This document shows, piece by piece, positions 19,301-30,200 of a stretch of 64,000 nt of DNA (the stretch's first letter is position 1; every line of letters begins with the position of its first letter). This stretch comes from Incurvaria masculella (lineage: Eukaryota; Arthropoda; Insecta; Lepidoptera; Incurvariidae). Location of the stretch: positions 24,935,021 to 24,999,020 of the forward strand of contig OX335642.1 of assembly GCA_946894095.1 (NCBI GenBank), written 5' to 3'. The notes below the pieces were generated by a model. It was not told where the DNA came from and did not search any database. It saw only the letters and a list, made by a program, of their open reading frames with translations. The position numbers and the translations under genes were made by a program.

Positions 19301-20871
19301 CGAAGGAGCCAAGCTGCTCAATCACCGCCTGGCAGTTATTGCGTTTCCGCTGCAACCAGATCATACTTTAAATGGATTTCAACTCAGCATTGTTAATTCC
19401 ATATGCGGTTGGGGGATAATGACTACTGAATCCACTGATATTGAAAGAACAGTTGTGATATTCCTCAAGCGCGCTCGAGGGAGCTCGCGACTCAGCACAT
19501 CAGCCAATCAGAGTCGAGAGCGGCCGCTTCTCAACTCGGAGTCGAGGGTTCCCGAGTAGTAGCGAATTGCGGCGAAATGTACCGAATTGAATTGAGCAGC
19601 TCATTTCTGTGTAAGTTTTATAATACGATTTTAGACTTAATTACTAACCATATTTGATCTAATTTTGTTTACGACAAAAAAGAACACTTGATTTATTTGT
19701 TATACTGAAATTATGGATGTGGTATTGGGCATATCGTGAAAAAAGGGTGAATTCCCTGTTCATTAGATAAGCAGCAGACGCAGCTCATTGCAGATTTGCA
19801 AGTTTTGTAATGCAATTGAGCCGCTACATCAACGATTGCGCTTTCAAGTTATAAATATAAATATGCAATGTAACCGAAAGTTTACTATCAGATTTCAGGT
19901 AGCTGGAGGTTGTGAAAACAGATGTGGTAAATTATATTTTTTTTCCTTTTGAGAAAAGTGGTAGGTAGGTAGGTATCATGTTTCAGCCTCATCGCACTGG
20001 TATATCCTCTACTTTGACATATATTTTTCCTTGATCGCTATAATAAATTTTCTTAAAAACCGAGCAATAAAAAATAGTGCAAGTATTCATATAAAATGAG
20101 TAAAATAGTTTTATGGCATTAACATTCCAGAGATTTTGTTTTGACTTTCATGTCCACTGCTCTACCGCTGAGCTATCTAAAATAACAGTCTTTATAAATA
20201 AGTGTATGCATGCTAGGCATTAATAACAGAACGAATATTTTAGTTCCGTAATAAAAATATGCTATAAAATATTGCTTTCAATATTTCAGGTGTGCAGATG
20301 TTGGCTTTCAATGTCTTTATAAAATATCGGCCACATTGGCAGTGGAGGGTTTCATTCGAGGTCGGGACTAGGAGTGGCCACTCTAGCTCCTTGGCGCTGA
20401 CATTTCGGCTCACATTAAGCCTCACCAGCTAGACTGATCAAGCGTGATGCGAACTGTAACATCAGTGAAACCATTTGATGTTTTTACCTGTTATTACTCG
20501 TGCATGCCAAAACATTTCTCTCTGAACTTAGTTGACTTTGTAGTCGATTTGCGTGATTACCAGGAGTTTCAAAAGCACACCAACCAGTAATGAGTGCAGC
20601 GCCTATTTTGGAAAGCAAACTTGAAACCAGAAATGGAGTTGGAAATGGACTTTTTTTAATAGGGCTTTTTACTATGTTGAGCTTCTGTAGCGATATAAAC
20701 TCTGATAAACTATCCTGTCATGAAATCACAACACGAAGCTATTGAGTGAAGAACCTCGGTAACGGAGATGTGGAAGAACGGACGATTAGTGCAGCCTTGT
20801 CGGATGAAGCGGATGGTTTTTGCAGAGCGCGCCCAGTAGCGGCCGGTACCGCTCGCTGCCGGCAGTAGCAT
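16248..20871 (-). CDS. mRpS16: Mitochondrial ribosomal protein bS16m (mRpS16), three exons
   Basis: The product is a protein of the mitochondrial ribosome small subunit. Exons on the minus strand are 20871-20755 (39 codons), 19349-19190 (53 codons plus one base) and 16378-16248 (two bases, 42 codons, stop), 135 residues in all. Exon 1 contains KTIRFIRQGCTNRPFFHI, the conserved start of bS16. Exon 2 contains VIEQLGSFDPMPN, NEKLLALN and VKYWIGKGAHVS. Exon 3 contains GFFPIHPRSYMTAWRN. These blocks are in family order and the length suits an insect mRpS16. Exon 2 ends at G|GTAAAT and exon 3 follows TTTTTTCAG, restoring a glycine. The exon 1 donor is GAG|GTTCTT, an unusually weak site; exon 2 follows TTGCAG. 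The tail after the conserved core is charged (KEKEAAESEAEA). Intron 2 (2.8 kb) contains a SINE, a hAT remnant and an R1 repeat. Confidence 0.93.
16560..16830 (-). pseudogene. LINE 3' tail in mRpS16 intron 2
   Basis: This is the reverse orientation of the tail family at 1480-1735: AACTGGCAAGACACTCTGC, CAACGTCCTACTTAGTCTAA and GTTGCCAATTGGAGCAAG are recognisable. No intact frame remains. Confidence 0.6.
16868..17252 (+). repeat. SINE copy with 5S-rRNA-like head
   Basis: The head reads CGGTAGCCCAGTGGCGCGAC, then GATAAGCTTGGTGAAGCACC, then GCGGTTAGGTTCTGGATGGG and TGAC. The last two blocks resemble the conserved internal control region of 5S rRNA. The shared SINE body follows (TGGCCGTGGTTCGGATTCCA, GGTAGGGTTAATCCCGCC, AGCCATCCATGTCCAG) with an A-rich tail. 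Confidence 0.75.
17586..18242. mobile_element. Deleted hAT-type transposon
   Basis: Terminal inverted repeats are TAGGGAATGCAATCCCG (17586-17602) and its reverse complement ending at 18242. Both ends are followed inside by repeated CGGGATC/GATCCCG words. The 8-bp flanks GTGGGTTC and GTGGGAAT agree at the first five positions, like an eroded 8-bp target duplication typical of hAT elements. Inside lies the C-terminal end of a transposase (17787-17936). It sits in mRpS16 intron 2. Confidence 0.8.
17787..17936 (+). pseudogene. hAT transposase C-terminal fragment
   Basis: The frame reads ATSVESERAFSAAG, the hallmark of the hAT C-terminal dimerisation domain, then CRLADDTINT and TVCFLRSHF before TAA. 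A stop codon lies just upstream (about 17784) and the rest of the transposase is missing, so the fragment cannot make an enzyme. Confidence 0.88.
18547..18803 (+). repeat. R1 repeat, full copy
   Basis: Head ACTGGCCAAGTGCAAATCGG, middle ATACAAGCTCTGTGAAAATT and end 'TTTGGGTACGGAACC'. It lies in mRpS16 intron 2. Confidence 0.85.
19190..19349 (-). CDS. mRpS16: mRpS16 exon 2
   Basis: It is preceded by CTGGTTGCAG and reads RKRNNCQAVIEQLGSFDPM at the start and AHVSRPAAEVF at the end, followed by one base and donor GTAAAT. It lies between two ~50-bp direct repeats (18416-18470 and 19684-19738). Confidence 0.92.
20755..20871 (-). CDS. mRpS16: mRpS16 exon 1
   Basis: It starts MLLPAASGTGRYW and ends FFHISVTE at donor GTTCTT, phase 0. 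The ATG at 20871 is preferred because the SGTG motif right after it is also near the N-terminus of insect orthologues. The start follows a modest GC-rich patch (20820-20880). Confidence 0.88.
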
Positions 20872-22657
20872 CTCTGCTCAAGTCAAACAAGACCTTATAT
20901 GTTCCACACCGCAGTCACAACATGTAAGACCACAAACAAACTGTGTAAAGAAGTAACCGCGATTAACGAAGCGAGTTTAAACTTTAGGTTATGTATGCAA
21001 GCATAGAATATTGGCATTCAATGCAACTAGAATATTTATGTTCTGTGTATTTGGCCACAGACTATAAAAAAATATTGAACTGTTCACCAGCTGAATCAGG
21101 TCTACTCATGAATTCTCACCTGTGAGCCCCTGGTGACTCACCAGTGAGTCACAACAATTTTGTACTCACAAAATGAGAGCCACGAGTCACCCTAATGTTA
21201 TCCCTTTCTAATTATAGTGCGATGACGTCAGGCGAAAGCGTTTCACTTTCATCTTCGTCTGATTTGCGTGTCGTGGCTTTGAAACTATTGAACTAATAAC
21301 AATTTACTTTTATTATGAAATAAATTATTTGTTCAGTTTTATTGAAAAAAAAAATGCTTGCAATAAAAGTAATTTTTTGTTCAAAGCTTTGTTTTGACAT
21401 GCATAACTTTATTCAGTGCACTGCTTCTGTGGCAAAACTAACTCCACAGTCATGTATTTTCATGCCACTACGGCAGAAGAATAGATTTCCCTTTCTGTCC
21501 TATGGATGTCGAACTTGAAAAGTAAAAGGGACTCATGTATTCATTATTTTTCAATGTAACGATATGAAAATACAAGGCTGCACATTTTTATTCATTGCCT
21601 AAACATCTCCCAAAACATTGTATGTCCTTAATCCCCAAAATTTGAAGAATGGTAAACTATCTGGCAGGATTTTTTTTCACACAACTACAGCAAAATAAAA
21701 CAACGCCATACACCTTATTTAACATGTATTTGAAATTCAGTTTATAACATTTTCACAGGGGCAGAATGTTTTTTCTGGAGGTTGCAGAACCAATATTCTA
21801 CCTTAACTCATACCAATCAAATTTAATTTTCATATTATCAACCAACACTCAGTAACTAGGTATGTTTTATTCATAGAAATCATGCTAGGTCTATGGTTTT
21901 ATTATATAAGCTAGGTTGGTCTATTTCAGGCTAACAAGCTTTATTCCTTGCAGCTCCTGTATTTAGGTGAACAATTGTATATGCACATGAAAATAGATTT
22001 AGACGATGATCCCTTATAGGTATATCATTTGATCCATATTGTATATGCTCATTTAAAATGAACCCTTTTGATTATTTTTGCGAATGCTCATATGTTATGA
22101 GGAAGATGACCAGTTTATTCAGTGCAACCTTTTTTGCTGGTCATCCAGTCGTTTTGGTAGAGTTGACAATACATAATATTACGATGTGTACATGACATAT
22201 TGGGTATAGGATCCTAATTTTAATTGGCCAAATATTTGATAACATCTGATATTTTTCTATGTTGGTCACATGAAGCGGGTCACTAAAAGGAAATTATTAT
22301 GGAAGTGGTTCCATACAATTTCATCAGTGTTAAGGGTAAGCTTTGACGCATGATATTTCTGTGTTTGTCTTTAGAAAATATATTTGCAACAACATTTCTT
22401 AAAATATGCAATCGAACATTCTAAAATTGCTACTAAACATCTAAACCTATATTCGAATAAATATTCTTTAAGTAAAAATGTATTCAATGAGGAACAATTT
22501 ACATTTCCAGATAAGAAAAATAGATTTTGTCTCGTTTAAAACAGCTATTTAGAAATGTATCAATGAGTTTCAACAATGTCTTGAAAAGGACAACAATGCA
22601 ATAGATTAAAAGGCACAAAGTACCTAAAGTAGGTAATATAGAATGATGCTACATTTT

Positions 22658-23227
22658 GGGTGCGTTCAAAAAGTGTTTATTTAATTTGTATATAGCTTCG
22701 AGAAAACTGGTTGAAAAAGTGTACGCAATTGCTTAACATTTTGATCGTCTCTTGAGTTCTCATCTCATTAAGTGGTCCGGTAATTCACATCTCCGTATGA
22801 AATATATGTGTCTACTCCCATCTGCCTTCACTGACCGTAACCCAATCAGGCCATATTTTCTTGTTCAGTTTTGAGCCGGAGCACCGCCATTTGAATTATG
22901 ATTACTTGGCCAACACATTGGTAACTCCCCAACGCATTGTGTACATAGGGCAATAGGATGTCGGTTAGACCAGGGGAGGGTTAGCAAGCCGCATTTCATC
23001 AGTCTCTCCAATCAATATTCAATGGTAATACAAAATATAGGACTATGTTATGAAATAAACAAAAACTAACAGCTAACCTTACAATGACCCATATTTCTGG
23101 CATAAACATATTCCATTTTGGACATTAATACATTTTAAGCTAATCAATGGTCAATTTATCATCAATGCTAATCAATGGTCATCTCGTTTATGTTTATGAG
23201 AAAATATAGTACTTTTAGAACGCACCC
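22658..23227. mobile_element. 570-bp element with GGGTGCGTTC inverted ends
   Basis: The left end GGGTGCGTTCAAAAAGT pairs with the right end ACTTTTAGAACGCACCC. The interior is non-coding. The target duplication is unclear. Confidence 0.6.
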
Positions 23228-26200
23228 ATCCTCTTGCAAAAACAGCAATGTGCTGACAAACATAGATGTGTTAACATTGTTACTTTATTATCAGAAATAT
23301 AGTTAAGTACACAATTGTCTATGCATATATGAATATTACTGCATATTTTAACATTTAGTTAGGTACATACATAACGAGAAACAGTTGGCTAAATATATTT
23401 TAAGAGCACAATTTCAGAGATGCCCTTTGTCAGTCACTCATGTATGCCAATCCAACGACAATGCTTACAACTGACAAAGCAACAACTTTATATTTATTAA
23501 TTAAATAACAACCCGATTTATATTTGTAGCAAACTTTTTTCTACTAATTGCTACAATTTAGTGCAACCTTTGAGGGCCAAATTTTTACAGAGTTTTTTTT
23601 GTTTTAAGCAAGCAACAATTTAACAGTTTGCAGTGATCACACATAGCTTAACATTGTTAATTCATATATACAAATTCTAAACTGTTCGCAACCGAAGAAA
23701 ATTTAAACTCTAGCAAAAATGACCCTCAGCGATCTTTAGAAAACATCTTTTAACACACTCAATTATTCAATATGACAGTACAGACAATCATATAACGTTA
23801 TTTATACACTACTAACAAGCAAAACATATTGCTCAGACAACAGTGTCATATATGTCTGTGACATAGTGACTGACATTCTAGAGGTTAAAAGGTTAGTTTA
23901 TGATGTTTTTTGAGGTTGGCAGTCGGTTCAGTACAATTTACAACAATTACCATTACCCCATCAAGAAAAGGACTTTTAGTTAAAAAAATGTAAGTTTTGT
24001 TTTAGACCCCGGCGCGAGACGGTGCCTTCCTCTTACAAGCGCCAGCGGTGCGCTAAATCTGATAAAGTTTTTTTCTCTGCGCAGCCATTGGCACTTGGAA
24101 GGGGAAGGAATTGTCTTGCGCCAGGGACTTTATGAGTGTACATGCTCACATTTTAATTAATTTGCGTGCACAAAAGCACATATACATTTTCTATTGTGAA
24201 AAATCTGAGGTCACAAGGTTAAGAAATTGTGGTGCATGTGGAAAATATCAAAAGTGGTTATTGCATGACATACAAGAAACCGGGAGAGATATATAAGTTA
24301 TTGAGAGAAAATCTTGCCAAAAAGGAAAATATAGCAAGCATACCCTAAAAATTTTTAGTAAAATGCAACTGTCGAAGTGGTGAAGATAGTCAGTATTTTT
24401 CGTCTACCTCAAACAAAGGTAAGGTATGCAGGTAGGCATGGCACCTAATTTATTTGGTGAGGTCCAGTTCTAAAAATACCTAGTAGAGTAACAGAAAAAA
24501 TCTGAACTTCTTAAGAGGGGAATCGTGCCAAACGCATTTGAGAATTCATACAGTCATGTCCACGAATAAGCAAACATATCTTTGAGCACCACCTTGAGGG
24601 GTGGTAACTTATTTTAATTTGAGCAACCTCCGTCATTTAAAGATCAAAACTAAGTATACCATGACACTTAAAGTCACGTTTCTTAACATTTTTTTAGTGT
24701 TACAAATTTTTTGCTATGGAGAAAAACGTTAAACTGTATTCCCACCTTAAGATTACGAATCAATAGATATTTAGAATGTGAGTTATAGAGGAATATTTTT
24801 ATTGTCAATTAGTTGATATTGAATCAACCCAGTCGTCGGATCATCCCATTCAACATGTGTTGGATCATCCTAAAGTTGATTTATCTACATCATTTTATTT
24901 AAAAGTTAACATTACATTCATCATCATGTCATTTGAGTGAATTAAATTATTGCAACCTTTTATTTTACAAATCAAACGCCGCTACATATGTGTATATACA
25001 AGCATATTAGAACACAAATTCTCTGACAACATTAACAAGAGTACTTAGCAAATTTTGCATTATGATGAAAGAGCAAATGAAAACATATATATATATACAA
25101 TCAAGAACTTACAAATTTGCATGCCCAAGATGTCCCGGGAGACAGTTCAGTATTTAAGAAACTAGTGAATTCTCCTCGTAAACTTTAAAATCTCAATACA
25201 AATCTGAGCCTAAGTCAAAAGCCGCCTATAGATTTTGTTTACATATGGTGTACGCTAGGCCCTCATCAAAGAGGCGCTCGATGACACCTGCCGAAAACCA
25301 TGCCATCCAATTTAACATTTTACGATTTTTTCATGCGACACAAGAGCCCTCCGCCGTCTCAAAATAACGAGATAAAATCTGGTTTTTTTTTTGGTTTTTA
25401 TTTGATCCCCTGTAGCTTTTATAGATTTCTATGAACAAGCATTGTGGTTAATTGTGATCGTCGTAAAGACAGCATCAGATTCACTTACATCTTTGAAAAC
25501 ATTGTTCAAAAGACAAGATTTTTTTCGAGATATTAAAACTTGGGGCAAGATCAACCTAATGTAATAACTGCATTAACAATTAATGTTCAGAAAAAATGAT
25601 GTTTTTTATAGAATTTAATAATACATGAATCATTGTGTTGCACTGATATAATCTACAACATTTTTATAAACAAGTAAAATAATTCCCTTTATTCAGTACA
25701 GGACACCTTTTGCACACAGATAAATATGTAGGATAAAAGTACGTTGAATAAGTAGTTATACATAAATATATTACATAGTTTTAAAATATCACTTCCACAC
25801 TAAGTTAATAGTTACAGTAAATGCACGAAAAATAGTCAAGTAGTCTTATGAGATTGTCAAAAATCTTTGAGTCACTTATGCATTACATTAACATAACATT
25901 AAATATTAACATGGACACACCGTTTAGTAATTTTTCTGAACTTTCTGAAAGATGTGTCGGTACTTAAACATGTTGAGAATTTATTTATTACAATCTGGGC
26001 CATAAACACTGCTTCACTTCAACAAAGAAATGCGCTGAAAGAACGATTTTTTTTAAAACAATAAATGCTCTAGACTAGTATAAAAAATATTGACACAGAT
26101 TTGGTTATATATTTTTATTTGTGATTTTGTGAGAATTTATCCATTAAGTTAATTATAATCTGGTTTTAACCTAGCCTCACAACTGATACATGATTACATT

Positions 26201-27909
26201 TATACTTAATACTTAATTTAAAATAAAAACCATGTCCACAAAAATCTATGGTTTGATTAGATACATGAAAATAAGTGTAGTGTAGACCTCATAGAGGTGA
26301 AGCAATAACAGGAGAAAGGATGGAACTAAAAAAGTGTCAACATGTCAATTGTGCCGCTGGAGTTTGGCCTTTGTTTCGGCATATATTCTTTGGTTTCCGC
26401 ACTCGCTGAATAAATAATTACGAATGAAGAATGACGTAACGACCATCTGGTTTATTGAAAAGAATTCTTATCTTCATCAGTTTACCTACCAATTTGGGAG
26501 ACCTCAAATTGGATTTTTCTCCGTCATCACTGCGCTACAAAAGTGTAGGGCGATATAATGTTGTAAGTCGCGTGGCGTCATTGTTTGCGCGCTCGTTGTA
26601 TGGAAGTTAGTTCTCCATACATTCTTCACCTCCATGGTAGACCTACCATAATAATAAATAAAAATGTGTCCAAAGATGTTAATGAAAATAGTTTGTTAGA
26701 ATTAAAAGCCCAAGATGTTTGCATAAGGCGATAAAATAGTTGGAAATTAGGTCCCACATAAGTGAAAACATTGTTATAAATGTAACAAGTGTAACTAGTT
26801 TCTTTGTACATTCTGATCGCTTTTTGGGCGCCTAAATTAAGTTTTTATTTGAGTCAAAATATTTTTCCATAGACCATCTATTCTGGAAAATACCAATGAA
26901 GGCACAGAATGTAGTTGTATTTAATCTATACTATTTTCTTTTTTAATTGAATGCCAAATAAGTTAAGATCAAAAAGGCTGCTTATTGGAGCTAAAACATT
27001 GGTTGACACAGCAAAATGATAGATTAAATTATAATATATGAAAACAGCAATGTCATGGATCTAATAGAACAAGAAGAGGGTATATCGGATTATTTTCAGA
27101 ATTAAAAAAAAATAGTTTTAATAGGTTATAAGTGTTACTTGGATTCTTAAAACCGAGTGAATTCGTGTATTAGTCCGCTTTGAAAAGAACATTCTGATTT
27201 GATGAATTATCTTTGACTAAATTAATTAATTCATATTTATTGTAATATAATAAATATAGGAAGAAAAAATATTATATAATATATTTATAACATAATCATG
27301 TAGCTGCATTTATCACAAATACATTGTACATTTATGGTGACTAAAATTGGTTTGGCTGTTGTAAGAAAATTTACCTCCTTGTCTACTTGTATACGTGAAA
27401 AAAATCACACGATTGTTGGGTTGAAGATAAAATGAAATAATCAGAATTGCCTAACTAGAATTAAAATATTTCAGACTATAACTGAACCCTACATAAAGTA
27501 TAAAAGTAGATTTATATGATTGCAATAATAGATTTAAGCTGCTCAGGTTTCGCAATAGCTGCTCTGAGAAAATTATTAAAATAACACAGTTTTTCGTTTA
27601 TAACTCAAGAAGCCACTAACAAAGTAAATCAATGAAAATATATTTAGGCATTCAATATTCATTATAATCAAGATCCTGGATTACCCAAGTGACATAACCC
27701 TTAAGTTTACTATACACAGGTCGCTTTTTAAAATAAGTACCCCATCCATTATTTACACAATTCTGAAATTACAAAAATTTTGCATATTACAAAAGCGAAA
27801 AAAAAACGGTTTCAGCAATAAATGCTTGTGGTTCGGACTCATTATGGCTCCGTCCACAAGCAGATGCACAAGGGTAATTTAAAGCTGCGGGATCAAAGCT
27901 CACCAAAGA

Positions 27910-28261
27910 TTAAGGGCATGGTACCTGCTAATTGAGTTCAGTTCGATAAGGGCGTAAAGCAAAACAATATTTAAAAATGATTTAAAACTAATTTCACAAC
28001 AAAAAAAGTCAATTTGTAGATTGACCATACAGCCATAATTTAAGATAAACCTGAAGTTTCTGATACTTTGATTGATTAGATTTGTCAAAATATGCATGAC
28101 AGGACATAAAAAAGTTTGAAAATACTTTTAAAAATAGCTAAACCATAAAATCGATCGTTTTCAAATTTAAAAAATCATTGTAGTATTTTTTTCCATAGTA
28201 AAATGTGGTTTCGCATCACCCCTAAGGAACTGAATGCAATCAGGTGTTATCACGCCCTTAA
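27910..28261. mobile_element. 350-bp MITE with TTAA-bounded ends
   Basis: The left TTAAGGGCATGGTACCTGCT then AATTGAGTTCAGTTC pairs imperfectly with the right GAACTGAATGCAATCAGGTG then TTATCACGCCCTTAA. A related end is at 52577-52627. TTAA at both ends would suit a piggyBac-type target site; this is inference. Confidence 0.6.
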
Positions 28262-30200
28262 CTCGTGTTTTTCGTCGTAGGCGTTAAGAGTCCCTTGTTG
28301 TAAAAAATAATATCTTCATGAGGGGAACTATTATTTAAAAATAAAACAACTAAGCATACCTATAGCTACTGATGCAGAGTATAAAATGTTCAGTGCTTAA
28401 AAATATAGGGCTCATTAATAGCCATGATCTGGCAGCGATAAATGGAATAACATAAACAAATTAAAATACATTGCCATAATAGATTGCACAATAATGATAA
28501 TCTAAATTTAATGTAATTCAAAGACTAACCTAAATTATATAAGATGCAAATCTAACATCAATAAAAAGGAGATGAACAAATTGCTTCAAATTTAATTTTC
28601 ACTTAAATACGCCAAAGAGAGGCATTCAAAAAGAGATCATTTACTCAAGATTTATTCATGGAATGTATTAATATCATGGAACCGTCGTTTAAATGCAAAA
28701 ATATATCAGCATAAATCATCACTATTTATTTTTTAGTTCATTTGAACTTGCACTTACATGAACAAGTCGGGCATTGATTCAAAAATTGTCTGCTGATGTG
28801 TGGTTTGTCAGCTACAATTCAACTATCATCCCAAACGTTTTGGGTTAATTTGGTAACACCGATACTATAGACCAATAAGGTTTCGCTAATAACACTCAGA
28901 CATTTGGCACGTTTTCATTCTTAAGTAACATTAGAATCACTCTCGAAACAACTAATAAAATGCCAATAATGGAAGGAAGACTGTAAGATTGATTCTAAAG
29001 TATAACATTATCCAATCGAGTTAACACGCTCGCTACGTTAAACACAATTCACTAAATACTACGGAAAGGGACTCAATTGTGGTTTTGCGCTTTCATACTA
29101 AACTTTTGTCACTTAACGTTCGAAAACGTGCGTTTTGGCCAAGATTTTCATTACGCAAGACGTTGTTGCGCACTTTTCTAGACTGTATAGTAATCGTAAG
29201 AAAATTTCTTTCCCCTTGTAAAACGTCGATAAGCTTGAGTCAGCCATTTGTCGTAACTAAATGTTACTTTTATAAGCCGATTAAATTTGAACTGTAAAGT
29301 CGAACAATACCTGATCCGAATAATTTTGTAATTGAAATCTTACGTAAGATATCAGACACCCGTTCGATGAGTGCTTTCCTCTAGACCATCTCTTGTTTAT
29401 TGTTTACACATTTATACAACACAACTTTACCATTTACCACAATAACAACAGCTGTGAGCTCAAAACCACAAAGTTGAAACAGATATCACATCTCACGATG
29501 CCCCATAAGCCTTGCATGTGGTGGTGGCGGAGACATATGTATGTATATCACTCAAACTGTTACAAACTTCAACTGCCTTCACTTACACAAGAAAGCACAA
29601 CATGGGCTACGCAGTCCTTTTTAAGCTGGCAATGTACATACCGCATAGGGCATACACTAGCACCCTGATTCAGATTGATCGCTTAAATATTTTAGCTAAA
29701 AACATTTTTTGTACCAATTGTGCGTTCGCTTTCGGAAATAAGAAAACAAACATGGAATAAATTAAATTAATTGAAGCAGTTTTACTGATACTAGAATCGA
29801 ATCGATCAATTTAAGCTGAATTTAAATTTTGAAATGAGACATTTAATGGTATAAGAAACAACACGGTCGAAAGTTCTTTCTCGTATGGGCTAATACTCTT
29901 ATTTACACAGACCAACATGCAAATTGACAAGGCGGCAGCAACGGTACCACCTGTCACCAATCAGATCTAGGGTTTAGGATTGGCCCCGCCGTCACCACTA
30001 CAAGGCTCAACCGTCTTCGTGAGATAAAACAATCGCAGCACGAAACGCGTACACCAAAAGTGCGCTCACCCGACTACGCAATGTTCATACTGAGAGCGGA
30101 CATCTCGTAACTACGGCGGGTGGGGCGGCTACGAGATGGCGCAGCCTCAGGGCGCGTCGGCATGTCAGGCGCGCACCGGGCACGGCGGGCCGCCCTCCTG

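Larger units (their letters stand above)
20872..30200. other. 9.3 kb AT-rich non-coding region
   Basis: No exon is supported. The part next to 30200 must include the 3' UTR of the RhoGEF gene (minus strand), but its polyA site was not determined; several minus-strand AATAAA motifs exist (near 29396, 28726, 28651). The part next to 20872 should hold the mRpS16 promoter. Two inverted-repeat elements lie inside (22658-23227 and 27910-28261). Small open frames (24111-24296, 29079-29297, 29393-29760) have no recognisable features. Confidence 0.5.

Noticed and set aside
20240..20425. 61-codon minus-strand frame with CQCGRYFIKT as an mRpS16 exon
   Set aside because: It does not match bS16, and exons 1 and 2 join directly in phase 0. 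It lies in intron 1.
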